Assembly (NCBI RefSeq): GCF_023006505.1
Contig: NZ_JALBGV010000004.1
Span: 121,960-185,959 of the forward strand
DNA length: 64,000 bases
Origin: Neorhizobium sp. SHOUNA12A
GTDB lineage: Bacteria; Pseudomonadota; Alphaproteobacteria; Rhizobiales; Rhizobiaceae
Direction: 5' to 3'
Numbering within the stretch: position 1 is the first letter of the stretch; every line of letters starts with the position of its first letter. Below the pieces are notes generated by a model. The model saw only the letters and a list, made by a program, of their open reading frames with translations. It ran no database searches and was not told the DNA's origin. Positions 44,649-53,193 of the stretch are shown here, piece after piece. The position numbers and the translations under genes were made by a program.

Positions 44649-46583
44649 ATGCAATTCCATCTGAATGGGTTCGAGCCCGGCGACCCGGAAATCTTTCGCC
44701 CGGAGGATCGACAGAGCACGCCAGTCGACAAAGGACCGCTTCCCGCCGAAGTCGATGTCCTGATCGTCGGCTGCGGTCCGGCAGGCCTGACGCTCGCGGC
44801 GCAGCTCTCCGCCTTTCCCGATATCAGGACCTGCATCGTCGACCAGAGATCCGGCGCCCTGCTGCGCGGCCAGGCGGACGGCATCGCCTGCCGCACGATG
44901 GAGATGTTCCACGCCTTCGGTTTTGCCGAGCGGGTGCTCCAGGAATCCTACTGGGTCAACGAGACCTCGTTCTGGAAGCCGGACGACGCAAAACGCGAAA
45001 ACATCGTCCGCAGCGGCAGGATCGACGATACCGAGGATGGGCTTTCCGAATTCCCGCATGTCATCCTCAACCAGGCGCGGGTTCAGGATTTCTTCCTCGA
45101 TGTCATGCGCAAATCGCCGACCCGGCTCGAACCGCATTATTCGCGGCGCCTGATCGATCTGGAGACCGACCCCGCCGCCTCCGACTATCCGGTGACCGCG
45201 AGGCTGGAGCGCCTCGCCCCCTCCCACGAAGGTGAAATCGAGACCGTCAAGGCGCGCTACGTCGTCGGCTGCGACGGGGCGCGCAGCGCGGTGCGCAAAT
45301 CGATCGGGCGGGCGCTGCACGGCGATTCCGCCAATCACGCCTGGGGCGTCATGGACGTGCTGGCCGTTACCGATTTTCCCGACATCCGCCTGAAGACGCT
45401 CATCCAGTCCGCGGGCGAAGGCAGCATCGTGCTGATCCCGCGCGAAGGCGGCTACATGGTCCGCATCTATGTGGAGATGGACAAGCTCAACGAAAATGAA
45501 CGGGTCGCGAGCCGGAACATCACCGTCGACAAGCTGATCGCGGCTGTGCAGCGCATCCTGCATCCCTACACATTCGAGGTGAAGGAAGTCGCCTGGTGGT
45601 CGGTCTACGAGATCGGGCAACGGCTGACCGACAAGTTCGACGACGTGCCGGAGGACGCTCCCGGGGGGCGCCTGCCGCATGTGTTCATCGCCGGCGATGC
45701 CTGCCACACGCATAGTCCGAAGGCCGGCCAGGGCATGAACGTCTCGATGCAGGACGGTTTCAACCTCGGCTGGAAGCTGGCGGCCGTGCTGCAGGGGCGG
45801 AGCAGGCCGGAACTGCTGCACAGCTATTCCGCCGAACGCCAGACCATCGCCAAGGAACTGATCGATTTCGACCGAGAATGGTCGGCCATGCTGAGCGCGC
45901 CGCTGAAATCCCCCGACCATCCGGATGGCGAGGGCGTCGAGCCGGCGGAAGTCCAGAAATATTTCGTTCGGTCCGGACGCTATACGGCGGGCACGGCGAC
46001 CCGATACATGCCGTCGGTGCTGACCGGCCAATCGACCCATCAGCATCTCACCAGGGGGCTGACAATCGGTACGCGGTTCCATTCGGCGCCGGTGATCCGG
46101 CTGGTCGATGCCAAGCCGATGCAGCTCGGTCATGCTGCGAAGGCGGACGGCCGCTGGCGCATCTATGCGTTTGCCGGAGCGGGGGATAGTGCGGCACCCA
46201 CCTCGCGCCTGCGGGCGCTTTGCGATTTCCTGGCGGATTCCCCCTCCTCGCCGGTGAAGAAACATACACCTTCCGGTGCCGACATCGACTCGGAGATCGA
46301 TTTCCGGGCCGTTTTCCAGCAGGCCCACCGCACGCTTGCAGTCGAAACCATGCCGATTTTCCTGCTGCCCCGGAAGGGCCGTTACGGGCTCCGCGACTAC
46401 GAAAAGATGTTCTGCCCCGACCTCAAGAGCGGCCATGACATTTTCGACTTACGCGGCATCGACCGGGAACAGGGCTGCATGGTGGTGGTGCGGCCGGACC
46501 AGTATGTCGCTCATGTCCTGCCGCTCGATGCCCAGGCGGAGCTCGCAGCCTTTTTCGACGGCTTCATGCTTCCACAACGCTAG
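44649..46583 (+). CDS. mobA: FAD-dependent 3-hydroxybenzoate 4-monooxygenase-like enzyme
   Basis: 644 residues from ATG 44649. The FAD motif G-C-G-P-A-G-L is at residues 41-47, the second flavin motif I-A-G-D-A-C-H near 350 with G-Q-G-M-N just after, and a C-terminal thioredoxin-like domain of the phenol-hydroxylase type follows. The start M-Q-F-H-L-N-G-F and R-T-M-E-M-F near 82 match Comamonas MobA, which turns 3-hydroxybenzoate into protocatechuate with NADPH. Divergent MarR gene supports this. Could be a relative with another phenolic substrate. Confidence 0.82.
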   Translation: MQFHLNGFEPGDPEIFRPEDRQSTPVDKGPLPAEVDVLIVGCGPAGLTLAAQLSAFPDIRTCIVDQRSGALLRGQADGIACRTMEMFHAFGFAERVLQESYWVNETSFWKPDDAKRENIVRSGRIDDTEDGLSEFPHVILNQARVQDFFLDVMRKSPTRLEPHYSRRLIDLETDPAASDYPVTARLERLAPSHEGEIETVKARYVVGCDGARSAVRKSIGRALHGDSANHAWGVMDVLAVTDFPDIRLKTLIQSAGEGSIVLIPREGGYMVRIYVEMDKLNENERVASRNITVDKLIAAVQRILHPYTFEVKEVAWWSVYEIGQRLTDKFDDVPEDAPGGRLPHVFIAGDACHTHSPKAGQGMNVSMQDGFNLGWKLAAVLQGRSRPELLHSYSAERQTIAKELIDFDREWSAMLSAPLKSPDHPDGEGVEPAEVQKYFVRSGRYTAGTATRYMPSVLTGQSTHQHLTRGLTIGTRFHSAPVIRLVDAKPMQLGHAAKADGRWRIYAFAGAGDSAAPTSRLRALCDFLADSPSSPVKKHTPSGADIDSEIDFRAVFQQAHRTLAVETMPIFLLPRKGRYGLRDYEKMFCPDLKSGHDIFDLRGIDREQGCMVVVRPDQYVAHVLPLDAQAELAAFFDGFMLPQR

Positions 46584-46666
46584 CTCGTTTCCTCGGAAGG
46601 GTCGGTTCCCGGAGCCGGCGCCCGGCGCAAAATGTCTCGGCCGCCTCGGTGCGCGATTTCGATTGA

Positions 46667-46698
46667 CGCCTAATTTGTACAACTGTACAAATTAGGCG
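46667..46698. promoter_or_regulatory. 32-bp palindrome upstream of the TetR/ligI-like operon
   Basis: CGCCTAATTTGTAC (46667-46680) and its perfect complement GTACAAATTAGGCG (46685-46698) flank AACT. A further half GTACAATT follows at 46697-46704. It ends 22 bases before ATG 46721, and is the expected TetR operator. One of the longest perfect repeats in the window. Confidence 0.8.
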
Positions 46699-46720
46699 TA
46701 CAATTGATAATGGATCTTCG

Positions 46721-47374
46721 ATGCGACCGAATCTGAGGGAAGCCTTGCTCAGAAACGCCGTGACCCTGTTTTCCCGCAGCGGCTACAATGCCGTCTCGCT
46801 GCGGGATATCGCCAAGGCGTCCGGAGCCAATGTCGGCAGCCTGACCTATCATTTCGGCTCGAAGGCAAAATTGCTGCGTGAGGTCTACGAGCGCCACACG
46901 GTGCCGATGAACGCCCGCCGCCGCGAACTGCTGGGCGAGGCCCTGCGGATCAGCGATGCGGATCAGCGGCTGATGGCGATCCTGCGCGCCTACGTCGTGC
47001 CGGCCTTCGTTTCCTCGTCCGAGGGCGATGGCGGCGGTGCCGAATTCACCCGCATGCGGGCGGTCCTGTCGGCAGAGGGAAATCCCGACGCGCAGGCGAT
47101 CATCGCAGACGCATTCGACGAGACCAGCCGTGCCTTCATCAAGGCTCTCGCCGACTGCGTGCCGGGTGCGCCATTGGAGGGGCTCGTCTGGCGCAGCCAA
47201 TTCCTGCTCGGTTCCCTCTATTACGCCCTCATCAATCCCGACCGCGTCACCCGTCTTTCGGGCGGTACGGTCGACGGAAACGACCGGGAAGCCGCCGTCT
47301 ATCAACTCGTCGAGGCAAGTTATGCGAGCTTTCGAAGCCTCGGCGTCGAAATCAGGCAATCCGCAGCAATCTGA
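46721..47374 (+). CDS. TetR/AcrR-family regulator of the ligI-like operon
   Basis: 217 residues. Helix-turn-helix at about 5-50: A-V-T-L-F-S-R-S-G-Y near 13, V-S-L-R-D-I-A-K-A-S-G-A-N near 24, and L-T-Y-H-F-G near 41. The C-terminal domain is of the YfiR/PsrA-like TetR_C type. It is followed 19 bp later by a pyrone-dicarboxylate hydrolase-like gene and then a Bug receptor, so a dicarboxylate or aromatic acid is the likely effector. A 32-bp palindrome sits upstream. Confidence 0.9.
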   Translation: MRPNLREALLRNAVTLFSRSGYNAVSLRDIAKASGANVGSLTYHFGSKAKLLREVYERHTVPMNARRRELLGEALRISDADQRLMAILRAYVVPAFVSSSEGDGGGAEFTRMRAVLSAEGNPDAQAIIADAFDETSRAFIKALADCVPGAPLEGLVWRSQFLLGSLYYALINPDRVTRLSGGTVDGNDREAAVYQLVEASYASFRSLGVEIRQSAAI

Positions 47375-47393
47375 AATACGCATGGGAGGAGAA

Positions 47394-48269
47394 ATGAACG
47401 AACATCGCCAGGAGAGCGGTCACGGGACGGCAGCCGCGCGGCGGAAACCGAACTTCATACTGCCTGTCAATAGCTGCGACGCGCATTGCCACGTGTTCGG
47501 CCCGGGCGCCGTGTTCCCTTATGCCCCCAACCGCAGTTATACGCCGGAGGATGCGCCGAAAGAGGCGCTGGCGAGGCTCCACGACCGGCTTGGCATCGAC
47601 CGCGCCGTCATCGTTCAGGCGAGCTGCCACGGGACCGACAACCGCGCCATGCTCGACGCGATCGCCTGGCGGCCTGATCGTTACCGCGGTGTCGCCATCG
47701 TCGACGACAGCTTTGACGACCGCGCCTACCAGACCCTCGACGATGGCGGCGTGCGCGGCGTGCGGTTCAATTTCGTCCGCCACCTCGGCGGCGCGCCGGA
47801 TATGGACGTCTTCAACCGGGCGATCGACCATATCAAGGGCCGCGGCTGGCATGTGGTGCTGCATCTCGACGCCGCCGATATCGTGCCGCTTTCCGACATG
47901 ATCGCTCGACTGCCGGTGCCCTTCGTCATCGACCACATGGGCCGCGTCGACACCAGCCTCGGCACCGACCAGCCGGCGTTTCAGACGCTGCTGGAACTGG
48001 TGCGGCGGGAAAACTGCTGGATCAAGGTCTGCGGGTCGGAGCGAATCTCCCGCTTTCCGTTCGATACGGCGGTGCCTTTTGCCAAGGCGCTGCTGGCGGC
48101 AAGCCCCGACCGGTGCCTCTGGGGCACGGATTTTCCGCATCCGAACCTCAAGGAGCCGGTCGACGAGGCCGACCTCGTGGATCTCGTGCCGAAGTTCGCG
48201 CTGACGGAAGAGGATCGGCAGCGGCTGCTGGTCGACAATCCCGCACGTTTATACGGTTTCGCCGCCTGA
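47394..48269 (+). CDS. 2-pyrone-4,6-dicarboxylate hydrolase-like amidohydrolase (LigI type)
   Basis: 291 residues from ATG 47394 with GGAGGAG three bases upstream. The TIM-barrel amidohydrolase_2 features D-A-H-C-H-V-F-G-P near 25, V-I-V-Q-A-S-C-H-G-T-D-N near 68, G-V-R-F-N-F-V near 125, I-D-H-M-G-R near 180 and W-G-T-D-F-P-H-P near 243 follow LigI of Sphingobium closely. LigI opens the pyrone ring in the protocatechuate 4,5-cleavage route. Fits the neighbouring mobA-like gene, though the ring-cleavage dioxygenase is not here. Confidence 0.85.
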   Translation: MNEHRQESGHGTAAARRKPNFILPVNSCDAHCHVFGPGAVFPYAPNRSYTPEDAPKEALARLHDRLGIDRAVIVQASCHGTDNRAMLDAIAWRPDRYRGVAIVDDSFDDRAYQTLDDGGVRGVRFNFVRHLGGAPDMDVFNRAIDHIKGRGWHVVLHLDAADIVPLSDMIARLPVPFVIDHMGRVDTSLGTDQPAFQTLLELVRRENCWIKVCGSERISRFPFDTAVPFAKALLAASPDRCLWGTDFPHPNLKEPVDEADLVDLVPKFALTEEDRQRLLVDNPARLYGFAA

Positions 48270-48293
48270 GCGGCCTTAGAGGAGGAGGAGAGA

Positions 48294-49307
48294 ATGGATT
48301 ACAAAATTACGGGGAGATCGGCGCGCCGGTTCCGACAGCCGGCGCGATGGATGAAATCTCTGGCCATCGCCCTGACCCTGATGCTGCCGACCGGCACCAT
48401 GGCGCAGGACGCCTATCCGTCGAGGGACATCACGCTGGTTCTGCCGTTCGGGCCCGGCGGCATTGCCGACATTACGGCACGCCTGGTTGCCGAGTCGCTC
48501 GGCAAGAAACTCGGCAAACAGATCGTCATCATGAACCAGCCGGGTGCCGGCGGCTCCGTTGCTGCCCGGGCGGCGCTGAACGCGCCGGCAGACGGCTACA
48601 CGCTCGCTCTGCTTTCGAACGGCACCGCGATCAGCGTTCCGCTCTTCAAGAACCTGCAATTCGATCCCGTCACCGATTTCGTGCCGGTATCGAGCCTTGC
48701 CTATTTCGATTTCGTGTTCGTCACCAAATCGGACGGCAAGTTCAAAACCCTCAAGGATGTGCTGGAAGCCGCGAAGGCCAAGCCGGGCGCGCTCAATGTC
48801 GGGACGATCAACGTCGGCAGCAGCCAGAATCTTGCGGCTGAGCTCTTCAAGTCGACATCCGGGATCGATTTTACGATCGTCCCCTACAAGGCCACGCCGG
48901 ATCTTCAGGTCGCCTTGCTCGGTGGCGAACTCGACGTGATCGTCGACAGCCAGACTGCGCTGAAGGCTGCCCTGCAGCAGAACCAGGCGACCGCTATCGC
49001 CTCGTCCGGCCCGTCGCGCTCCAGCCTCTCGCCGAACGTCCCGACCGCCGCGGAAGAAGGCGTCAAGGGCTTCGACGTGACCTCCTGGAACGCCATCTTC
49101 GCGCCGAAGGGCACGCCGCCGGAAGCGGTGAAGAAGCTGAACGCCACGCTGGTCGAAGTCCTGGCCGACCCTGCCCTCAAGAAGCGGTTCGCGGATCTCG
49201 GCGTCGAAGCCCGATCCAGTGCGCCGGAGGAGATCGGCAATCGCCTGAAGGCCGACATCCAGAAATGGTCGGACGTGATCCAGAAGGCGGGTATCCCGAA
49301 GCAATAA
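48294..49307 (+). CDS. Bug-family tripartite tricarboxylate receptor (TctC type)
   Basis: 337 residues with GGAGGAGGAG before the ATG. A signal peptide, preceded by a basic start and running to about residue 35, leads to Y-P-S-R-D-I-T-L-V near 40, then P-F-G-P-G-G-I-A-D near 50, the anion-binding loop of Bug proteins, and V-N-V-G-type G-T-I-N-V-G-S-S-Q-N near 160. Bug receptors bind carboxylates, amides or aromatic acids in the periplasm, sometimes for signalling only. No TctAB permease is adjacent. Position suggests uptake or sensing for the preceding aromatic-acid genes. Confidence 0.88.
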   Translation: MDYKITGRSARRFRQPARWMKSLAIALTLMLPTGTMAQDAYPSRDITLVLPFGPGGIADITARLVAESLGKKLGKQIVIMNQPGAGGSVAARAALNAPADGYTLALLSNGTAISVPLFKNLQFDPVTDFVPVSSLAYFDFVFVTKSDGKFKTLKDVLEAAKAKPGALNVGTINVGSSQNLAAELFKSTSGIDFTIVPYKATPDLQVALLGGELDVIVDSQTALKAALQQNQATAIASSGPSRSSLSPNVPTAAEEGVKGFDVTSWNAIFAPKGTPPEAVKKLNATLVEVLADPALKKRFADLGVEARSSAPEEIGNRLKADIQKWSDVIQKAGIPKQ

Positions 49308-49337
49308 CGCTCCACTGGTCCCGGAGCCGATCCGGGA

Positions 49338-50144
49338 CTAATCCCCGCCTGACTTGGGCGCCGCCCAGGGCATCGGCCGGCGATTGAGGAAGGCGTCGAT
49401 GCCGGCGCGACCTTCGGCGCTTTCCCAACGGTCGGCGAGCAAGCCGGTGCTGTAGCCGATCGGATCTTCGGTCGCCTGGCGGGCGAGACTTTGCGCAAGG
49501 CTCTTGGCGCTGGCGACGGCACCGGGAGCGCAATCGAGGAAAGCCAAGACCTCCTCTTCCACCGCAGCATCAAGTTCGTCGGCTGTGCGAACGATAGACA
49601 CGAGACCGATCTCGCGGGCCGTGACCGCATCGAAGCGGCGGGCGTTGAGGAACAACCGGCGGGCATGGCCTTCACCGATCCGGCGCACGACGTAGGGTCC
49701 TATGGTCGCGGGGATCAGGCCGAGCCGCGTTTCGGTGAGCGCAAACCAGGCGCTGTCAGCCGCGACCACGATGTCGCAGACGGCCATCAGGCCGATACCG
49801 CCGCCGAAGGCATTGCCCTGCACCCGGCCGATCAGCGGTTTCGGCAGGTCGTCGAGCGCCTTCAGCATGAGAGCAAGTTCTGTCGCCCCCTCGATCTTGC
49901 CGGCACGATCCCTCGCCTCCTGGTCGCGCATCCATTGCAGATCGCCTCCGGCGCAGAATGTGGAGCCGGCGGATGCGAGAACCACGACGCGCACCGCATC
50001 GTCGGCTGCGAGCTTGCCGGCCGCGTCGGCCAGATCGGCGATCATCCGTGCGTTCATGGCATTGTGCTTTTCGGGCCGGGCGAGCGTCAGTGTCACCACC
50101 CCGCGGAGATCCCGTTCCAGCGTCAGCGTGTCGTAAGCGCCCAT
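49338..50144 (-). CDS. liuC: methylglutaconyl-CoA hydratase (enoyl-CoA hydratase family)
   Basis: 268 residues from ATG 50144; the longer frame to 50498 runs through the adjacent gene and is a shadow. Crotonase features: A-R-P-E-K-H-N-A-M near residue 21, the oxyanion hole in F-C-A-G-G-D-L near 66 and G-N-A-F-G-G-G-I-G near 112, catalytic Glu in the following helix. In the liu pathway it hydrates 3-methylglutaconyl-CoA to HMG-CoA. ATG overlaps the liuE stop. Last gene in the operon. Confidence 0.9.
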   Translation of the reverse strand: MGAYDTLTLERDLRGVVTLTLARPEKHNAMNARMIADLADAAGKLAADDAVRVVVLASAGSTFCAGGDLQWMRDQEARDRAGKIEGATELALMLKALDDLPKPLIGRVQGNAFGGGIGLMAVCDIVVAADSAWFALTETRLGLIPATIGPYVVRRIGEGHARRLFLNARRFDAVTAREIGLVSIVRTADELDAAVEEEVLAFLDCAPGAVASAKSLAQSLARQATEDPIGYSTGLLADRWESAEGRAGIDAFLNRRPMPWAAPKSGGD

Positions 50145-51001
50145 CAGCGTGCTCCCCTCAGGCTGCGGGCAAAAGCCTCTGCCTCGGTCAGCCGGTCGCG
50201 GTCGATGCGGGTTTCGAACCCCAGCGCATGCAGATGATCGACCGTCTTGCCAGTCGCGACATTGCCCTCGGCGCCGGGCGCATAAGGGCACCCGCCGAGC
50301 CCGCCGGCGGCAGCATCGAAAACGCGCAGACCTTTTTCGAGCGAGACGGTGATGTTGTCGAGCGCCCGGCCGTTTGTGTCGTGAAAATGCCCGGCGAGAT
50401 GTGCCGCCGGCAGGTGCTTCAAGACCGCATCGAGCATGGCTGCGACCCGATCCGGCGTGCCTGTGCCGATCGTATCGGCCAGCGCCACCTCGCTGCAACC
50501 CAACGCATGAAGCTCCGTTGCCACCCGCGCCACCTGCGCCGGCGGCGTCGGACCATCAAAGGGACAGTCAACGGCGCAGGAGACATAGGCGCGGACCGGG
50601 ATGCCGTCGCGGCGGGCGCTGTCGATCAGAGGCGCGAACCGCTGAAAACTCTCGGCGATGCTGCAATTGATGTTGCGGTGGCTGAAGCCTTCCGACGCCG
50701 AGGCGAAGACGGCGACTTCATCCGCTTTGGCCGAGACGGCCGCCGCATATCCCCGCACGTTCGGTGTCAGCACTGTGTAGAGCGCCCCCGGACGGCGGGT
50801 AATGCCGGCCATGACCTCGGCGGCGTCGGCCATCTGCGGCACCCAGTCGGCGCGAACGAAGCTCGTCACCTCGATTTTTTCGAAACCGCAGGCGGAGAGC
50901 AGGTCGACCAGCCGGATCTTGTCGGCGGTGGAAATGAGCCCCTTCTCGTTCTGGAGCCCGTCGCGTGGACCCATTTCGTGGATGCGGACGAAATCAGCCA
51001 T
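50144..51001 (-). CDS. liuE: hydroxymethylglutaryl-CoA lyase
   Basis: 285 residues from ATG 51001. DRE-TIM family: G-P-R-D-G-L-Q-N-E-K at residues 11-20 for the metal/substrate site, T-S-F-V-R-A near 45, and L-G-G-C-P-Y-A-P-G near 240, the active-site cysteine loop of HMG-CoA lyases. Splits HMG-CoA into acetoacetate and acetyl-CoA, the last step of leucine breakdown. Its start lies inside the end of liuD (overlap of eight bases), and its end overlaps the liuC start. Confidence 0.95.
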   Translation of the reverse strand: MADFVRIHEMGPRDGLQNEKGLISTADKIRLVDLLSACGFEKIEVTSFVRADWVPQMADAAEVMAGITRRPGALYTVLTPNVRGYAAAVSAKADEVAVFASASEGFSHRNINCSIAESFQRFAPLIDSARRDGIPVRAYVSCAVDCPFDGPTPPAQVARVATELHALGCSEVALADTIGTGTPDRVAAMLDAVLKHLPAAHLAGHFHDTNGRALDNITVSLEKGLRVFDAAAGGLGGCPYAPGAEGNVATGKTVDHLHALGFETRIDRDRLTEAEAFARSLRGAR

Positions 51002-53000
51002 CCTTCGGCTCCCCGGCTTCGGGCTCCGGCTCAAGGGTCAGCAGCACCGCGCCTTCGATCACCTGTTCGCCCTGCGACACCAGGACATCGGCAAGCGTCC
51101 CGTCGCGCGGGGCGGCAAGCGTCAATTCCATCTTCATGGCTTCCATCACGACAAGGGCCTCGCCCTTTGTGACCGAGGCTCCCGGCGTGGCACGAAGGAG
51201 TTTGACGAGGCCCGGCATGGGCGCGACGATGCGATCGCTGCCGGCGGCAATCTCATCCTCACCGGCAAGGGGATCGATAAGGCCGAAGTGCCAGTTCTCG
51301 CCATCGCCGAAGATCGTCACGTCACGTTCGCCGGAGACCAGATGGACGCGATGTTTCCGGCCGGCGGCCTCCAGAAGACAAGCCTCGGCGTCCAGGCGAG
51401 AGAGACGGAAATCGACCGGCTTGCCGTCGACCATGGCCGCGTAGACGCCCTCTCCGATCGATCCGAACGACACCGGCACGTGCTGGCCGCGGTAGTCCAG
51501 CTCGACGAAATCGGAGGCTTCGGCCCATAACCGGAACCCGGATAAGCGGTCCCAGGGATCGCTTCCGTTCTTCGGTTCGAGGGCACCGGAAAGTTTCAAA
51601 GCGGCCAAGGCCATGGCCTCGCGAGACGGGGACTGACCGATCGTCAATTCCGCCAGATGCCTGTCGATGAGGCCGGTATCTGGCAAGCCCTCGACGAAAT
51701 CCAGCTGGATCGTTAGCCGGCGAAGAAATGCAGCGTTGGTGGTCACGCCGGTGGCGCGAACTTCGGCAAGGGCGGCCGAGAGCAGCGAGAGCGCTGTCTG
51801 GCGATCCGGGCCTCGGGTGATGATTTTCGCGATCATCGGATCGTAGAAAGGCGAGATGCGGTCGCCGGCGCGCACGCCACTGTCCACCCGCGCCAGTTCC
51901 TCCGGCAGGTCGAGATGGGCAAGCCTGCCGGTGGCGGGCAGAAAACCCCGCTCGGCATCCTCCGCATAAAGCCGCGCCTCGAAGGCCCAGCCGCTGATGA
52001 AAAGCTCGCCTTGGCTGCGCGGAAGAGGCTCGCCGGACGCGACGCGAAGCTGCCATTCGACGAGATCGACGCCGGTGATCGCTTCGGTCACCGGATGCTC
52101 CACCTGCAGCCGGGTGTTCATCTCCATGAACCAGAAACGGTCGGCCTTCAGCCCGTCGGAGGCATCGGCGATGAACTCGATCGTGCCGGCACCGGAATAG
52201 GAGATCGCCATCGCGGCCTTCACCGCCGCCTCGCCCATGGCGATGCGCATCTCCTCCGGCATGCCGGGGGCCGGCGCCTCCTCGATGACCTTCTGGTGGC
52301 GGCGCTGCAGCGAGCAGTCGCGTTCGAAGAGGTGCACGACATTGCCGTGGTCGTCGCCGAACACCTGAATCTCGATATGGCGTGGATGGGCGATGTATTT
52401 CTCGATCAGGCAGGCGGGATCGCCGAAGGCGGCCAAAGCCTCCCGCTGCGCCGAGGCGAGTGCTTCCCTGAAGTCGTCCGCCCTTTCGACCCGCCGCATG
52501 CCCTTGCCGCCACCCCCGGCCCGCGCCTTGATCAGCACCGGAAAACCGATGCGCTCCGCTTCCCTGGAGAGGAAGTCGGGATCCTGTTCGGCGCCGTGAT
52601 AGCCAGGGACGACAGGCACTCCCGCCTTTTCCATCAGCGCCTTGGCGGCGTCCTTGAGGCCCATGGCGCGAATGGCATCGGACGATGGACCAATGAACCG
52701 TATGCCGGCGGATGTCACCGCATCGGCGAAGTCGGGGTTTTCCGAAAGGAAGCCATAACCGGGATGGATGGCGTCGGCGCCGGTGCGCAACGCCGCCTGG
52801 ATGATCGTCTCGCCGCGGAGATAACTTTCGGCTGCTGGGGACGGCCCGAAATGCACCGCCTCGCCGGCAAGCGACACATGCAGGGCATCCCGGTCGGCGT
52901 CGGAATAGACGGCGACGGTTGCGACACCCAGCCGGTGGCAGGTGCGGATGATGCGGCAGGCGATCTCGCCGCGATTGGCTATGAGGACTTTTCTCAGCAT
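50994..53000 (-). CDS. liuD: methylcrotonyl-CoA carboxylase, biotin-carrying alpha subunit
   Basis: 668 residues from ATG 53000; a longer frame to 53042 adds no family sequence. Biotin carboxylase: L-I-A-N-R-G-E-I near residue 6, K-A-R-A-G-G-G-G-K-G-M near 155 in the ATP-grasp, and E-M-N-T-R-L-Q-V-E-H-P-V-T-E near 287. The biotinyl domain at the end has E-A-M-K-M-E-L near 629, the lysine that carries biotin. With LiuB it carboxylates 3-methylcrotonyl-CoA. The 193 bp before it hold rhizobial repeats. Confidence 0.96.
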   Translation of the reverse strand: MLRKVLIANRGEIACRIIRTCHRLGVATVAVYSDADRDALHVSLAGEAVHFGPSPAAESYLRGETIIQAALRTGADAIHPGYGFLSENPDFADAVTSAGIRFIGPSSDAIRAMGLKDAAKALMEKAGVPVVPGYHGAEQDPDFLSREAERIGFPVLIKARAGGGGKGMRRVERADDFREALASAQREALAAFGDPACLIEKYIAHPRHIEIQVFGDDHGNVVHLFERDCSLQRRHQKVIEEAPAPGMPEEMRIAMGEAAVKAAMAISYSGAGTIEFIADASDGLKADRFWFMEMNTRLQVEHPVTEAITGVDLVEWQLRVASGEPLPRSQGELFISGWAFEARLYAEDAERGFLPATGRLAHLDLPEELARVDSGVRAGDRISPFYDPMIAKIITRGPDRQTALSLLSAALAEVRATGVTTNAAFLRRLTIQLDFVEGLPDTGLIDRHLAELTIGQSPSREAMALAALKLSGALEPKNGSDPWDRLSGFRLWAEASDFVELDYRGQHVPVSFGSIGEGVYAAMVDGKPVDFRLSRLDAEACLLEAAGRKHRVHLVSGERDVTIFGDGENWHFGLIDPLAGEDEIAAGSDRIVAPMPGLVKLLRATPGASVTKGEALVVMEAMKMELTLAAPRDGTLADVLVSQGEQVIEGAVLLTLEPEPEAGEPKDG

Positions 53001-53030
53001 GGGGCAGCCCCGAGATACCAGGACGAGTAA

Positions 53031-53165
53031 ACCCCTCCCCAACCCCTCCCCACAAGGGGGAGGGGCTTACCCCGCCGCACCGGTGGTGGATTTGAAGCGA
53101 GGCCGTGCCGCGAGTCTTCTCCCCCCTTGTGGGGGAGATGGCCGGCAGGCCAGAGGGGGTCTTTG
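53031..53165. repeat. rhizobial intergenic palindromic repeats within the liu operon
   Basis: Two hairpins: CCCCTCCCC/GGGGGAGGGG around ACAA (53043-53065), and CTCCCCCC/GGGGGAG around TTGT (53119-53137), with further CCCCTCCCC runs at 53032-53040 and 53043-53051. Such CCCC-ACAA-GGGG elements recur between genes in rhizobia. Here they separate liuB from liuD inside one transcript and could set the ratio of the two subunits. Confidence 0.8.
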
Positions 53166-53193
53166 GATGTGCTCTGCTGCATCAAGCCAACCC

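Noticed and set aside
49491..50237. 248-codon plus-strand ORF opposite liuC and liuE
   Set aside because: Antisense frame of two clearly assigned genes; no own signals.
51915..53030. 371-codon plus-strand ORF opposite liuD
   Set aside because: Antisense shadow of a biotin carboxylase; His/Gly/Asp-rich composition typical of antisense frames in high-GC DNA.
53041..53165. CRISPR-like appearance of repeated CCCCTCCCC/ACAA units
   Set aside because: Only two or three irregular palindromic units, no spacers of equal length and no cas genes; it is a dispersed rhizobial repeat.
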